DNA from: Companilactobacillus jidongensis
GTDB lineage: Bacteria > Bacillota > Bacilli > Lactobacillales > Lactobacillaceae
NCBI RefSeq assembly: GCF_003946575.1
Contig: NZ_RHOP01000006.1
Location: 107,755 to 171,754, forward strand
DNA length: 64,000 nucleotides
Direction of reading: 5' to 3'
Under the pieces are notes generated by a model that had not been told where the DNA came from, did no database searches, and saw nothing but the letters and a program-made list of their open reading frames with translations. How positions within the stretch are numbered: position 1 is the stretch's first letter; each line of letters starts with the position of its first letter. The position numbers were made by a program, and so were the translations under genes. Positions 50,436-59,287 of the stretch are shown here, piece after piece.

Positions 50436-51872
50436 TTATGATTTAAAACGTTTGATTTTCTTCAAGCGCTTCTTTTTATTTTTCTTTTGCTTCTTAACCA
50501 TAGAACGCATAGCCATTTTACCAATTTTTCCGGACATACCTCCGCCCATCATCTGGTCCATACCAGCCATGTTACCCTTACTCATTTGTTTCATCATGTC
50601 ACGAGATTGCTTGAATTGTTTGATCATACGATTGACTTCTTGAATATTACGACCAGATCCACTAGCAATTCTGCGGCGACGTGATGGATTTAATAGCTCT
50701 GGATTCTCACGTTCCTTAGGTGTCATAGAGTAAACAATTGCCTTCAAGTGATCAATATCTTTCTCACCGATACTAACATTTGCCAATTGTGGATTATTCG
50801 CCATGCCAGGGATCATCTTCATAATCTCATCTAGAGGTCCCATTTTTTGAACCTGATCCATTTGGTCGATGAAATCATTGAAATCAAAACTGTTTTCTCT
50901 GATTTTTTCAGCCATTTCTTCAGCTTGTTTGGCATCATAATCTGTTTGAGCTTTTTCGATAAGAGTAAGCATGTCACCCATACCTAAGATACGGTCAGCC
51001 ATACGATCAGGATGGAAGACGTCCAATTGATCTAACTTTTCACCTTGACCGATGAACTTGATTGGTTTTCCAGTAACCGAACGAATTGAAAGTGCGGCAC
51101 CACCACGAGTGTCACCATCTAACTTAGTTAGTACAACACCAGTAATATCAAGTTGTTCATCAAAACCGTGAGCAACCTTAGCTGCAACCTGACCTGTCAT
51201 CGCATCAGCAACAAACAAGATCTCATTTGGATGTGCTAGTTCTTTGATACGAGCCAATTCATCCATTAACTTGTCGTCGATTTCCAAACGTCCCGCAGTA
51301 TCAATAATTACGTAATCATTCTTATTCTCTTCAGCTTGTTTCAAACCATTGCGAACAATGTCAACTGGGTCCTTGTCAGTTCCCTCATCATAAACCGGTG
51401 CACCAACTTGCTCACCAACGACCTTCAACTGCTCAATAGCAGCAGGACGATAAACGTCTCCTGCAATAAACATTGGACGTGCTTTTTCGTTTGCCATCAA
51501 ATACTTAGCTAACTTACCAGCGGTTGTTGTTTTACCAGCACCTTGAAGACCAACCATCATAATAATAGTTGGGATATGTGGTGATTTATTTAACGGAACA
51601 GCTTCCTCACCCATTAACTTAGTTAATTCATCATCAACAATTTTGATTACTTGTTGTGAAGGTGTCAAACTGTCCATTACTTCTGAACCTAATGCACGTT
51701 CTCTAACTTGCTTAACGAATCCTTTAACAACATCGAAGTTAACGTCAGCCTCAAGTAGAGCCATTCTAACTTCACGCATTACGGCACGAACATCATCTTC
51801 TGAAAGCTTTCCTTTACCTCTCAGCGAAGAAAAAACCTTTTGTAGTCGTTCACTTAATCCTTCAAAAGCCAT
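50436..51872 (-). CDS. ffh: Signal recognition particle protein Ffh
   Basis: Ffh binds 4.5S/6S RNA and signal sequences and targets nascent membrane proteins to FtsY. The 478 residues show the N domain, G domain (MMVGLQGAGKTTTAGKLA at about 106-123, DTAGRLEIDDKLM, LTKLDGDTRGGAALSI) and a C-terminal Met-rich M domain (MMKQMSKGNMAGMDQMMGGG) with a Lys-rich end. It lies 12 bases after ylxM. Confidence 0.97.
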   Translation of the reverse strand: MAFEGLSERLQKVFSSLRGKGKLSEDDVRAVMREVRMALLEADVNFDVVKGFVKQVRERALGSEVMDSLTPSQQVIKIVDDELTKLMGEEAVPLNKSPHIPTIIMMVGLQGAGKTTTAGKLAKYLMANEKARPMFIAGDVYRPAAIEQLKVVGEQVGAPVYDEGTDKDPVDIVRNGLKQAEENKNDYVIIDTAGRLEIDDKLMDELARIKELAHPNEILFVADAMTGQVAAKVAHGFDEQLDITGVVLTKLDGDTRGGAALSIRSVTGKPIKFIGQGEKLDQLDVFHPDRMADRILGMGDMLTLIEKAQTDYDAKQAEEMAEKIRENSFDFNDFIDQMDQVQKMGPLDEIMKMIPGMANNPQLANVSIGEKDIDHLKAIVYSMTPKERENPELLNPSRRRRIASGSGRNIQEVNRMIKQFKQSRDMMKQMSKGNMAGMDQMMGGGMSGKIGKMAMRSMVKKQKKNKKKRLKKIKRFKS

Positions 51873-51884
51873 CTCTTACTCCTA

Positions 51885-52226
51885 TTATTTTTCATTTATT
51901 TTTGAAATACGTCTTACTAATTCGACTAATTCTTTATCTTTAGGATACTTCGTCAAAACAATCCGATCCAATAGACTTGCGATATCATCAATTTCTTGAG
52001 TCTTTTGCACTAATCCAAGTTCCTTTTCAAACGATTCTAACAGACTGACTGAACGATGCAAATTATCCATTACCGCTTGACGTGATACATCAAGTTGTTC
52101 AGCAATTTCACTCAATGAGAAATCTTCAACGTAATATAAATTAATATATTGACTTTGTTTTTTCGTTAATAAAGAATGATAAAAATTATACAACAAATTT
52201 ATCTTAGTTGTTTCATTAATGTCCAT
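51885..52226 (-). CDS. ylxM: UPF0122 helix-turn-helix protein YlxM
   Basis: The 113-residue protein has a sigma-70 region 4-like helix-turn-helix (LTKKQSQYINLYYVEDFSLSEIAEQLDVSRQAVMDNLHRSVSLLESFE, about 19-66). YlxM/SatD family members are reported as accessory modulators of the SRP. It lies between ftsY and ffh with 2- and 12-base gaps, supporting that role. Confidence 0.93.
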   Translation of the reverse strand: MDINETTKINLLYNFYHSLLTKKQSQYINLYYVEDFSLSEIAEQLDVSRQAVMDNLHRSVSLLESFEKELGLVQKTQEIDDIASLLDRIVLTKYPKDKELVELVRRISKINEK

Positions 52227-52228
52227 AA

Positions 52229-53623
52229 TTATTTACCAGAACCGACGATTAGTTCCTTAAATAATCCATAAATAAATTTCTCAGGATCGAAATCTCTAAG
52301 ATCATCCATTTGTTCACCCAATCCAACCAATTTAACTGGGATGTGTAACTCATTACGAATCGGTAAGACGATACCACCTTGAGAACTACCATCAATTTTA
52401 GTCAAAACAATTCCGGTAACGTCAGTTGTTTCATTGAATTGTTTAGCTTGACTCAGAGCATTTTGCCCAGTAGAACCATCCAAGACTAACAACACTTCTT
52501 GTGGTGCATCAGGTAGTTCACGAGTAATAACACGTTTGATTTTTTCAAGTTCACGCATTAATCCTTCTTTATTCTGCAAACGTCCAGCAGTGTCAACTAA
52601 TAGAACATCATAGTCGTCATTTATTGCACGTTGAACAGCATCATAGACGACAGAAGCAGGATCCGTCTGTGGTTTACTTGCTTCAACAGGAACATTTACG
52701 CGGCGGCCCCATTCTTGAAGTTGCTCGATAGCGCCAGCTCTAAATGTATCACCAGCGGCCAACAGAACTTTTTTACCTTCTTGTTGGTACCTATGAGCTA
52801 ATTTACCAATGGTTGTTGTTTTACCAGCACCATTAACTCCAACAAATAAGAAAACAGTTGGTGTTTTGTCACTACTGAACTTCAGAGAATTATCTTCTTC
52901 TTTGCCTTCTTCATCATACATATCAACCAATTTACGAACGATAACATCAGAAACATCTGAACGTTTCTTGACATTCTCTAACTTAACTTCTTCACGCAGT
53001 TCGTCTGACAATTTCAAAGCAGTTTCGTAGCCAACGTCAGATTCGATCAGCAGTTCTTCCAAATCATCGAAGAATTCTTCATCAACGCTTCTAAAGTTAG
53101 CTAGGAATCGATTGAAACGTGCTCCAAATGAGTTACGGCTCTTTTTTAATCCTTCATCATATTCTTTGATGTCGTCATTTTCTTCAGATTCTTCTGAATT
53201 TTCTGGTTCTGAATCTGATTCATCAGCTAGTTCATCTAGTTCATCAGATTCAGACTCAGACTCAGTTGCTTCTTCAGGCTGTGCATCGGCGACAGGAACT
53301 TCTTTGGATTCTACATTTGACTCCACTGAAGTACTATCTTCAACCGGCTCTTCTTTTTCTTCTACTGGTTCAACCGGTTCATCGGATGTAACCTTTTCAG
53401 CTTTCGGCTCTGGCTGCTCAGGTTCTTCAGGAACTTCACTTGATGCAGTTTCCGATTCAGTTGGATCTTCAGTAGTTTCTGATTGATCAGGCTCAGAATC
53501 TTCTGCCGCAGCAGCATCATCGGCTTCTTCGCCTTCAACTTTTTCTTTTGTTTCTTGTTCTTTTTTATCTTCTTCTTCGTCTTTACCGGTAAAAGCTTTT
53601 TTTATTCGATCAAAAAGTCCCAT
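52229..53623 (-). CDS. ftsY: Signal recognition particle receptor FtsY
   Basis: FtsY docks the Ffh-ribosome complex at the membrane. The 464 residues have a basic start (MGLFDRIKKAFTG), a very acidic Glu/Ser/Pro-rich A domain (about 15-155) and the NG domain with GVNGAGKTTTIGKLAHRYQ, DTAGRLQNKEGLMRELEKI and LTKIDGSSQGGIVLPI. The acidic part is longer than in Bacillus and resembles the enterobacterial arrangement. Confidence 0.97.
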   Translation of the reverse strand: MGLFDRIKKAFTGKDEEEDKKEQETKEKVEGEEADDAAAAEDSEPDQSETTEDPTESETASSEVPEEPEQPEPKAEKVTSDEPVEPVEEKEEPVEDSTSVESNVESKEVPVADAQPEEATESESESDELDELADESDSEPENSEESEENDDIKEYDEGLKKSRNSFGARFNRFLANFRSVDEEFFDDLEELLIESDVGYETALKLSDELREEVKLENVKKRSDVSDVIVRKLVDMYDEEGKEEDNSLKFSSDKTPTVFLFVGVNGAGKTTTIGKLAHRYQQEGKKVLLAAGDTFRAGAIEQLQEWGRRVNVPVEASKPQTDPASVVYDAVQRAINDDYDVLLVDTAGRLQNKEGLMRELEKIKRVITRELPDAPQEVLLVLDGSTGQNALSQAKQFNETTDVTGIVLTKIDGSSQGGIVLPIRNELHIPVKLVGLGEQMDDLRDFDPEKFIYGLFKELIVGSGK

Positions 53624-53637
53624 TAATTAATCTCCTT

Positions 53638-56600
53638 TTAAGCGTCTTTGTTAATGTCTTTTAGTGAAACCGAGAGCATTCTTGAGACTCCGGATTCTTC
53701 CATTGTTACGCCATATAAACGATTTACATTCATCATTGTACCCTTACGGTGAGTAATAACAATAAATTCAGTATTTGCATCATAACGATTTAAATAGTTT
53801 GCAAAACGATAAACGTTAGCATCATCCAATGATGCTTCAACCTCATCCAGAATACAAAATGGTACAGGATGAACTTTGATGATTGCAAACAGCAACGTTA
53901 TTGCAGTCAAGGCTTTCTCACCACCAGATAACAAGCTCAACCGTTGAAATTTCTTCCCAGGTGGTTGAGCAATGATTTCAATTCCTGTCTCTAACAAATT
54001 GCTAGGATCAGTTAGAACTAACTTAGCACGACCGCCAGCAAACATTTCAGGAAAAATCACTTCGAATGCGGCACTGATTTCGTCAAACGTCTTCTTGAAA
54101 CGAGTTGTAACTTCATTGTCCATCTCTGACATTGTATCTAACAATTGTTGTCTAGCTTGTAACAAATCATTTTGCTGCGTTGTTAAGAATTCATAACGAT
54201 CTTTTACTTTATCATATTCTTCGATTGCAGATAAATTAACCGTTCCTAACTCATCAATTCCCATTTTCAACAATCTTGCTTCTCGTTTGAGAGTTTCGGG
54301 ATCAGAATCTTGTTGCTTAAGATTCTTCATTGCGGCTTCATATGTCAGTGAATAGTCTTCTGACAATGTATCCAAGCGACTGTCAATTTTGTTAGCCAAC
54401 TTAGTAACAGCAATTGCCAAACTTTCTTGTTCATCAGATGCAGATTTTTGTAGATCAAAATTACGCTGAGCCTTCTCATTTAGTGAGGCTGCTTGCTCGT
54501 CTTTTTCACTTCGCTGTGTCTTCAAATTATCTAAATCAGCCTGCAACCGCTTGATCTCATTTTCAAATTGTGTTGTTTTAGCTTTGATTTCAGCATTTGA
54601 CATACTTAACTGATCTCGTTCTGAATTCAATTGGTCCAAGCGAATTTCTAATTCTTTGATCTGTTCATTTGAGGCAGATATTTCGCTTATCAAACGTTCC
54701 CTTTGAATCTTTTCGTTATCAAAATTACTATTAACGACCGCAAGATTGGTCTGCGTCTTTTGAATATCATCATTGATTTGACTTAGTTCTGAATCGAAGT
54801 CCTTCAAAAGCTTCTGTTTGGCTTCGATCTCTTGTTGAACATCGGCAACTTGTTGTTTCAGCTTATCAGCATTTTCAATTTGTACATTAAGTTCATTTTG
54901 TAATTCATTTTTTTCCGAGTTATTTTTATTAGCAGTATATTGCAATGCATCCCTTTGTTCTTCAAGATGTTTTGCCTCGTTAGTATATGTCGATAGTGAG
55001 CTACTTAGCTGACCTTTCTTTTGATTGAAGTCAGCCAACTTACTCTCAATTTGTTTCTTTTCTTCACGTAGATCAACTAGTTTTTGACGCAGATCGACCA
55101 CAGCTTGTTGTTTCTGATCAAGTAACATTTCTTGTTTGGAAAGCTTGGCATTCAATGATGTCAACTCGTCCTTACGTGTCAAAATGCTTGAGTTTACCCG
55201 ACGTTGCTGTCCACCAGTCATTGATCCGCCGGCATTGACCACATTACCATCCAAAGTTACTACACGGTACTTGCGATTTACAGCTGCTGAAACCCTTGTA
55301 GCTGCATCAATATTCTCAGCAATCAACAAATTACCCAGAATGTTTTTGACAATATTCGATACTTTGTCATCAAACTTAACTAGATTGCTTGCCACTCCAA
55401 CATAACCAGTAACTTGTTCAGCATTGTTCAGATCAGTTGCATAAATGGTTCTCGCCTTAATGATATTAATTGGTAAGAAAGTCGCACGTCCGCCGTTTCG
55501 TTTGCGTAAATAAGCAATTGCTTGTTTAGCAGACGCTTCATCTTTAGTAACGATAGATTGTAACTGATTACTGACAACCGTTTCGATTGCCAATTGATAC
55601 TTACTTGGCACCTTGATCAATTCAGCCACTGCGCCAACGATTCCACCGATTTCATTTTGATTATTTAAAACATTTTTAGCACCTTCAAAAAAGCCAACAT
55701 GCTCTTGCTCCATGTTTTCTAAAACCGTCTTACGTGCCTTTGTCTCTTGAAGATTCTCCAAAAATTTTAAATACTCTTGATTCTCAGCAGTACCTGTTTC
55801 AGTAATTTGCTTAATGCTATTATCAATTTCATCATTTTTTTTGATTAAATCTTGATTATCATTGATTAATTTTTGTAGTTTTGCGCTGATTTCAGTGGTT
55901 TTATTGGTTGATTCTTTTAAATCAACCTCAATATCAGCCATCTGATGTTCAGTATCTTCATTGGAGGCTTGAATTCTATCTAACTGGCGTTGCGTATATT
56001 TTTGATCATTACCAGTAGAAACTTGTTCTTGCAACGTATTAACATATTTATCACGTAGCTCTGAAATATCATCTTTAATCTGTTGAGGTGTCTTCTTTTG
56101 TAGTTGTGTTATTTCTTTCAGCTTTGTCTCAAACTCATTGATTTGTGATTGATACTCAGAAATTTTTTCATTACATTCAGTTAATTTGGCTTCATGTATT
56201 TTTTTATCAGCCTTAATACTTTTCAACTGTTCATTTAAAGAAGTTTGATTAGTTGTATTGAATCCATTTCTCTCATCAGAAACAGCGATTTGACCATTCA
56301 AGATTTCAAGTGATTGTGTCTTTTTAACCAAATCTGATTGACTAGCATCAATTTTTTTTGCTAATTTACTGATTTGATCACGATTATCAACCACTTTTTT
56401 ATTAGAAATTTTTACTTGTTGTTCAATATTTTGCAAACTCATTTTAACTTCACGTAGTTTGGATTCCAACTGGCGCTTTTCTTTAGATAAATCTTTTATT
56501 TCAATCGTTAATATTTGTTGATAAATATTATCATATTTGCTTTTTTGCTCTTTATAATCTCGAGCAATACTAGCTTGTTCTTTTAATGGTTCTACTTGCT

Positions 56601-57198
56601 TTGACAGTTCTGAAACAATATCAGATACACGATGCAAATTATCAGTCGTTTCACTTAATCGATTCTCGGCCTGTGTTTTTTTCTGTTTAAATAATGCAAT
56701 TCCAGCGGATTCTTCAATAATTGAGCGACGCTCAACTGGTTTACTATTGAATATTTCTTCCACTCGTCCCTGAGAAATAGTCGAAAATGACTGCTTACCC
56801 ATGCCAGAATCCATAAACATTTCAGTTATATCACGGAGGCGACACGACTTATTGTTGATTGAAAATTCAGTATCACCATTTCTGAACAACTTACGTTGGA
56901 TCGTAATATTGGTCTGGTCAGACTTTAACTCCCCATTAGAGTTATCGAACTCCAATGTAACTTCAGCATGATTCATCTGTGTTCGTGTTGCACTTCCGGC
57001 AAAGATAACATCTACCATCTTGTCACCACGTAGGCTCTTAGCTGATTGCTCACCCATTACCCAACGAATTGCTTCTGTAATATTTGATTTTCCACTTCCA
57101 TTGGGTCCTACAATACCGGTGATTCCACTTGTAAAATCAATCTTTGTCTTATCAGCAAAAGATTTAAACCCATTGATCGTTAATGATTTTAATGGCAT
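53638..57198 (-). CDS. smc: Chromosome segregation protein SMC
   Basis: SMC dimers with ScpA/B organise the chromosome. The 1186 residues comprise the Walker A head (GIVGPNGSGKSNITEAIRWVMGEQSAKSLRG, about 26-56), a first coiled coil, a hinge near 500-660 (HVGFFEGAKNVLNNQNEIGGIVGAVAELI ... NAGGSMTGGQQRR), a second coiled coil and the C-terminal signature LSLLSGGEKALTAITLLFAI plus Walker B CILDEVEASLDDANV. It follows rnc by 13 bases. Confidence 0.98.
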   Translation of the reverse strand: MPLKSLTINGFKSFADKTKIDFTSGITGIVGPNGSGKSNITEAIRWVMGEQSAKSLRGDKMVDVIFAGSATRTQMNHAEVTLEFDNSNGELKSDQTNITIQRKLFRNGDTEFSINNKSCRLRDITEMFMDSGMGKQSFSTISQGRVEEIFNSKPVERRSIIEESAGIALFKQKKTQAENRLSETTDNLHRVSDIVSELSKQVEPLKEQASIARDYKEQKSKYDNIYQQILTIEIKDLSKEKRQLESKLREVKMSLQNIEQQVKISNKKVVDNRDQISKLAKKIDASQSDLVKKTQSLEILNGQIAVSDERNGFNTTNQTSLNEQLKSIKADKKIHEAKLTECNEKISEYQSQINEFETKLKEITQLQKKTPQQIKDDISELRDKYVNTLQEQVSTGNDQKYTQRQLDRIQASNEDTEHQMADIEVDLKESTNKTTEISAKLQKLINDNQDLIKKNDEIDNSIKQITETGTAENQEYLKFLENLQETKARKTVLENMEQEHVGFFEGAKNVLNNQNEIGGIVGAVAELIKVPSKYQLAIETVVSNQLQSIVTKDEASAKQAIAYLRKRNGGRATFLPINIIKARTIYATDLNNAEQVTGYVGVASNLVKFDDKVSNIVKNILGNLLIAENIDAATRVSAAVNRKYRVVTLDGNVVNAGGSMTGGQQRRVNSSILTRKDELTSLNAKLSKQEMLLDQKQQAVVDLRQKLVDLREEKKQIESKLADFNQKKGQLSSSLSTYTNEAKHLEEQRDALQYTANKNNSEKNELQNELNVQIENADKLKQQVADVQQEIEAKQKLLKDFDSELSQINDDIQKTQTNLAVVNSNFDNEKIQRERLISEISASNEQIKELEIRLDQLNSERDQLSMSNAEIKAKTTQFENEIKRLQADLDNLKTQRSEKDEQAASLNEKAQRNFDLQKSASDEQESLAIAVTKLANKIDSRLDTLSEDYSLTYEAAMKNLKQQDSDPETLKREARLLKMGIDELGTVNLSAIEEYDKVKDRYEFLTTQQNDLLQARQQLLDTMSEMDNEVTTRFKKTFDEISAAFEVIFPEMFAGGRAKLVLTDPSNLLETGIEIIAQPPGKKFQRLSLLSGGEKALTAITLLFAIIKVHPVPFCILDEVEASLDDANVYRFANYLNRYDANTEFIVITHRKGTMMNVNRLYGVTMEESGVSRMLSVSLKDINKDA

Positions 57199-57211
57199 AA
57201 AATAAAAACTC

Positions 57212-57901
57212 CTATAATTCTTCTAACGCTTGTTTAGCAGCCATCTGTTCTGCATGCTTCTTACTATATCCAAATCCCTTAGACAATATTTTGTCATTAA
57301 CAATCAATTCTATTTCAAATTTTTTGTCGTGATCTGGACCTTCTTCGTCGATTACTTTGTAGTCGATCTCAACTTCACCTGACTGTTGTAGCTTTTCTTG
57401 CAGGTGAGTCTTAAAATCAGTATCTTCTGAGAATTCACCTGAATCGATGTGTGGATAAACAACACTTTCAAGGAATTCTTCAACAGCTTGGTTACCTTGG
57501 TCCAAGTATAATGCACCGTTAAATGCCTCAAAAATATCTTCAAGTAAAGTATGTCTCTGACGTGCACCTTGCTTTTCTTCACCTTTACCGATCAACAAAT
57601 ACTTGTCGATTTGAATTTGCTTAGAAAACTTGGCAAAGCTATCCGTTCTAACAATGTCAGATCTTAATCTAGTTAATTTTCCTTCAGGTAGTTGGGGATA
57701 TTTTTCAAACAAGTATCTTGAGATGTTGATTTCCAAAACGGCATCCCCAAGGAACTCTAGTCGTTCATAATTACCTATTCCTAATTCTTTGTGTTCGTTG
57801 TCAAAAGAAGAATGAGTCATAGCACGCTCAATCAACTTCTTGTTGTTAAAAGTAATACCATAATTCTTTTCTAAATAATCTAGAAATTTTTGATCTAGCA
57901 T
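57212..57901 (-). CDS. rnc: Ribonuclease III
   Basis: RNase III cuts double-stranded RNA in rRNA and regulatory RNA processing. The 229-residue product has the catalytic signature YERLEFLGDAVLEINISRYLFEKYP, DIFEAFNGALYLDQG and a C-terminal dsRBD (FKTHLQEKLQQSGEVEIDYKVIDEEGPDHDKKFEIELIVNDKILSKGFGYSKKHAEQMAAKQALE). ATG 57901 follows AAGGGG. It begins the rnc-smc-ftsY-ylxM-ffh string, and a TATAAT lies at 57933-57928. Confidence 0.97.
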   Translation of the reverse strand: MLDQKFLDYLEKNYGITFNNKKLIERAMTHSSFDNEHKELGIGNYERLEFLGDAVLEINISRYLFEKYPQLPEGKLTRLRSDIVRTDSFAKFSKQIQIDKYLLIGKGEEKQGARQRHTLLEDIFEAFNGALYLDQGNQAVEEFLESVVYPHIDSGEFSEDTDFKTHLQEKLQQSGEVEIDYKVIDEEGPDHDKKFEIELIVNDKILSKGFGYSKKHAEQMAAKQALEEL

Positions 57902-57962
57902 AACGCGTCCCCTTTCCAATAACCTTAATTATACTAAACTTTTACACTAAATAATTAAATGG

Positions 57963-57995
57963 CGAAAAAAATAAGACCTAAAGGTCTTATTTTTG
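57963..57995 (-). terminator. Terminator overlapping the acpP stop
   Basis: AAAAATAAGACC and GGTCTTATTTTT pair around a TTTA loop. The 5' arm includes the acpP stop codon and the 3' side is T-rich. Confidence 0.88.
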
Positions 57996-58229
57996 ATGAC
58001 TCATGATGTAATCAACAGCGTCACCAACTGTTTTGATCTTCTCAGCGTCTTCATCAGGAATTTCTGCATCAAACTCTTCTTCAAGTTCCAAAACAAATTC
58101 TACCAAATCAATTGAATCTGCATCCAAGTCTTCAGTGAACGAAGTCTCTTTCTTTATCGCACTTGCATCAACTTCAAATTTGTCGGCGATTAGTCCAACG
58201 ATCTTATCGTAAATTTCTTGTTCTGACAT
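57987..58229 (-). CDS. acpP: Acyl carrier protein
   Basis: ACP carries growing fatty acyl chains on a 4'-phosphopantetheine arm. The 80-residue acidic helical protein has the attachment site DADSIDLVE with Ser39. It lies 13 bases after plsX, which uses acyl-ACP as substrate. Confidence 0.96.
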   Translation of the reverse strand: MSEQEIYDKIVGLIADKFEVDASAIKKETSFTEDLDADSIDLVEFVLELEEEFDAEIPDEDAEKIKTVGDAVDYIMSHQK

Positions 58230-58242
58230 TTAACGAATCTCC

Positions 58243-59256
58243 CTATTTATCTTCATCTTTTTTGTTCATTTGTTCAAAGTAAGTATTAGCTTTGTTAATC
58301 GTGTCGTTTAGCAACATATCATAAATCTGCTTAACTGTATAGAAAACTGTCTTACTATCGGCAGCACCATGAGCTTTGATTACGGGTGATTTCAAGCCAA
58401 GTAAGACTGCACCACCAGCATGAGATGTATCAAACATATCACGAAGTCCCTTCAATGAAGGAGCAACAATAGCTGCACCCATTTTAGTAAAGAAACCATT
58501 GTTTAGCAAGGCATGTTTCATTTCTTTGAGGAGGACTGTAGCAGTACCTTCAGTTGCCTTCAATGCCGCATTACCAGTGAATCCATCAGTAACAATAACG
58601 TCAGCAACACCATTCAAGATATTATTTGATTCTACATTACCAATAAAGTTGATACCTTCAGTGTTAGACAACAGTTTGAAAGCTTCTTTATGAAGAGTAT
58701 CACCCTTATCTTCCTCAGTGCCATTGTTCAATAATCCTATACGGGGTTCTTTGATCTGTTTGACATCGCGAGCATAAATTGAACCCATAACTGCCCATTG
58801 TTGTAAATATGCCGGTTTAGCTTCTGCGTTAGCTCCGACATCCAATACATTAACGCCTAATGCTGAATTGGTTACGGGCAAAGTTGGCATCAAGGCTGGT
58901 CTTTCAACTTGTTTGATACGGCCAATGATAAAAATACCAGCGGCCAATAAGGCTCCTGTATTACCAAGCGACAACATAGCATCTGCTTCTTTAGCTTTAA
59001 CAGATTTTGCAGCTAAGACCATTGAAGAATTCTTTTTAGAACGGATCGCCTTAACTGGCTCATCAGTTCCGAGAATTTCTTCATCCGTGTGAACAATAGA
59101 AATACGATCACTGTTCTTCAAATACTTCTTGATTTTAGTTTCGTCACCATACATTACAAATTCCAAATCAGTCCATTCGTCACGAGCTTTTTCGATTCCC
59201 TCAACAATAACTTGAGGTGCATTATCTCCGCCCATAGCGTCTACTGCAATTTTCAT
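58243..59256 (-). CDS. plsX: Phosphate acyltransferase PlsX
   Basis: PlsX makes acyl-phosphate from acyl-ACP, feeding PlsY and PlsC in phosphatidic acid synthesis. The 337 residues start KIAVDAMGGDNAPQVIVEGIEKA and include LGNTGALLAAGIFIIGRI, NVLDVGANAEAKP, GLLNNGTEEDKGD and VTDGFTGNAALKATEGT. It lies between recG (31 bases) and acpP. Confidence 0.97.
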   Translation of the reverse strand: MKIAVDAMGGDNAPQVIVEGIEKARDEWTDLEFVMYGDETKIKKYLKNSDRISIVHTDEEILGTDEPVKAIRSKKNSSMVLAAKSVKAKEADAMLSLGNTGALLAAGIFIIGRIKQVERPALMPTLPVTNSALGVNVLDVGANAEAKPAYLQQWAVMGSIYARDVKQIKEPRIGLLNNGTEEDKGDTLHKEAFKLLSNTEGINFIGNVESNNILNGVADVIVTDGFTGNAALKATEGTATVLLKEMKHALLNNGFFTKMGAAIVAPSLKGLRDMFDTSHAGGAVLLGLKSPVIKAHGAADSKTVFYTVKQIYDMLLNDTINKANTYFEQMNKKDEDK

Positions 59257-59287
59257 TCACTAATTCCTCACAAATCTAATTATTTTT

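Noticed and set aside
53112..53486. 124-codon Ser-rich plus-strand frame
   Set aside because: It is the antisense of the acidic FtsY repeats and has no start signals.
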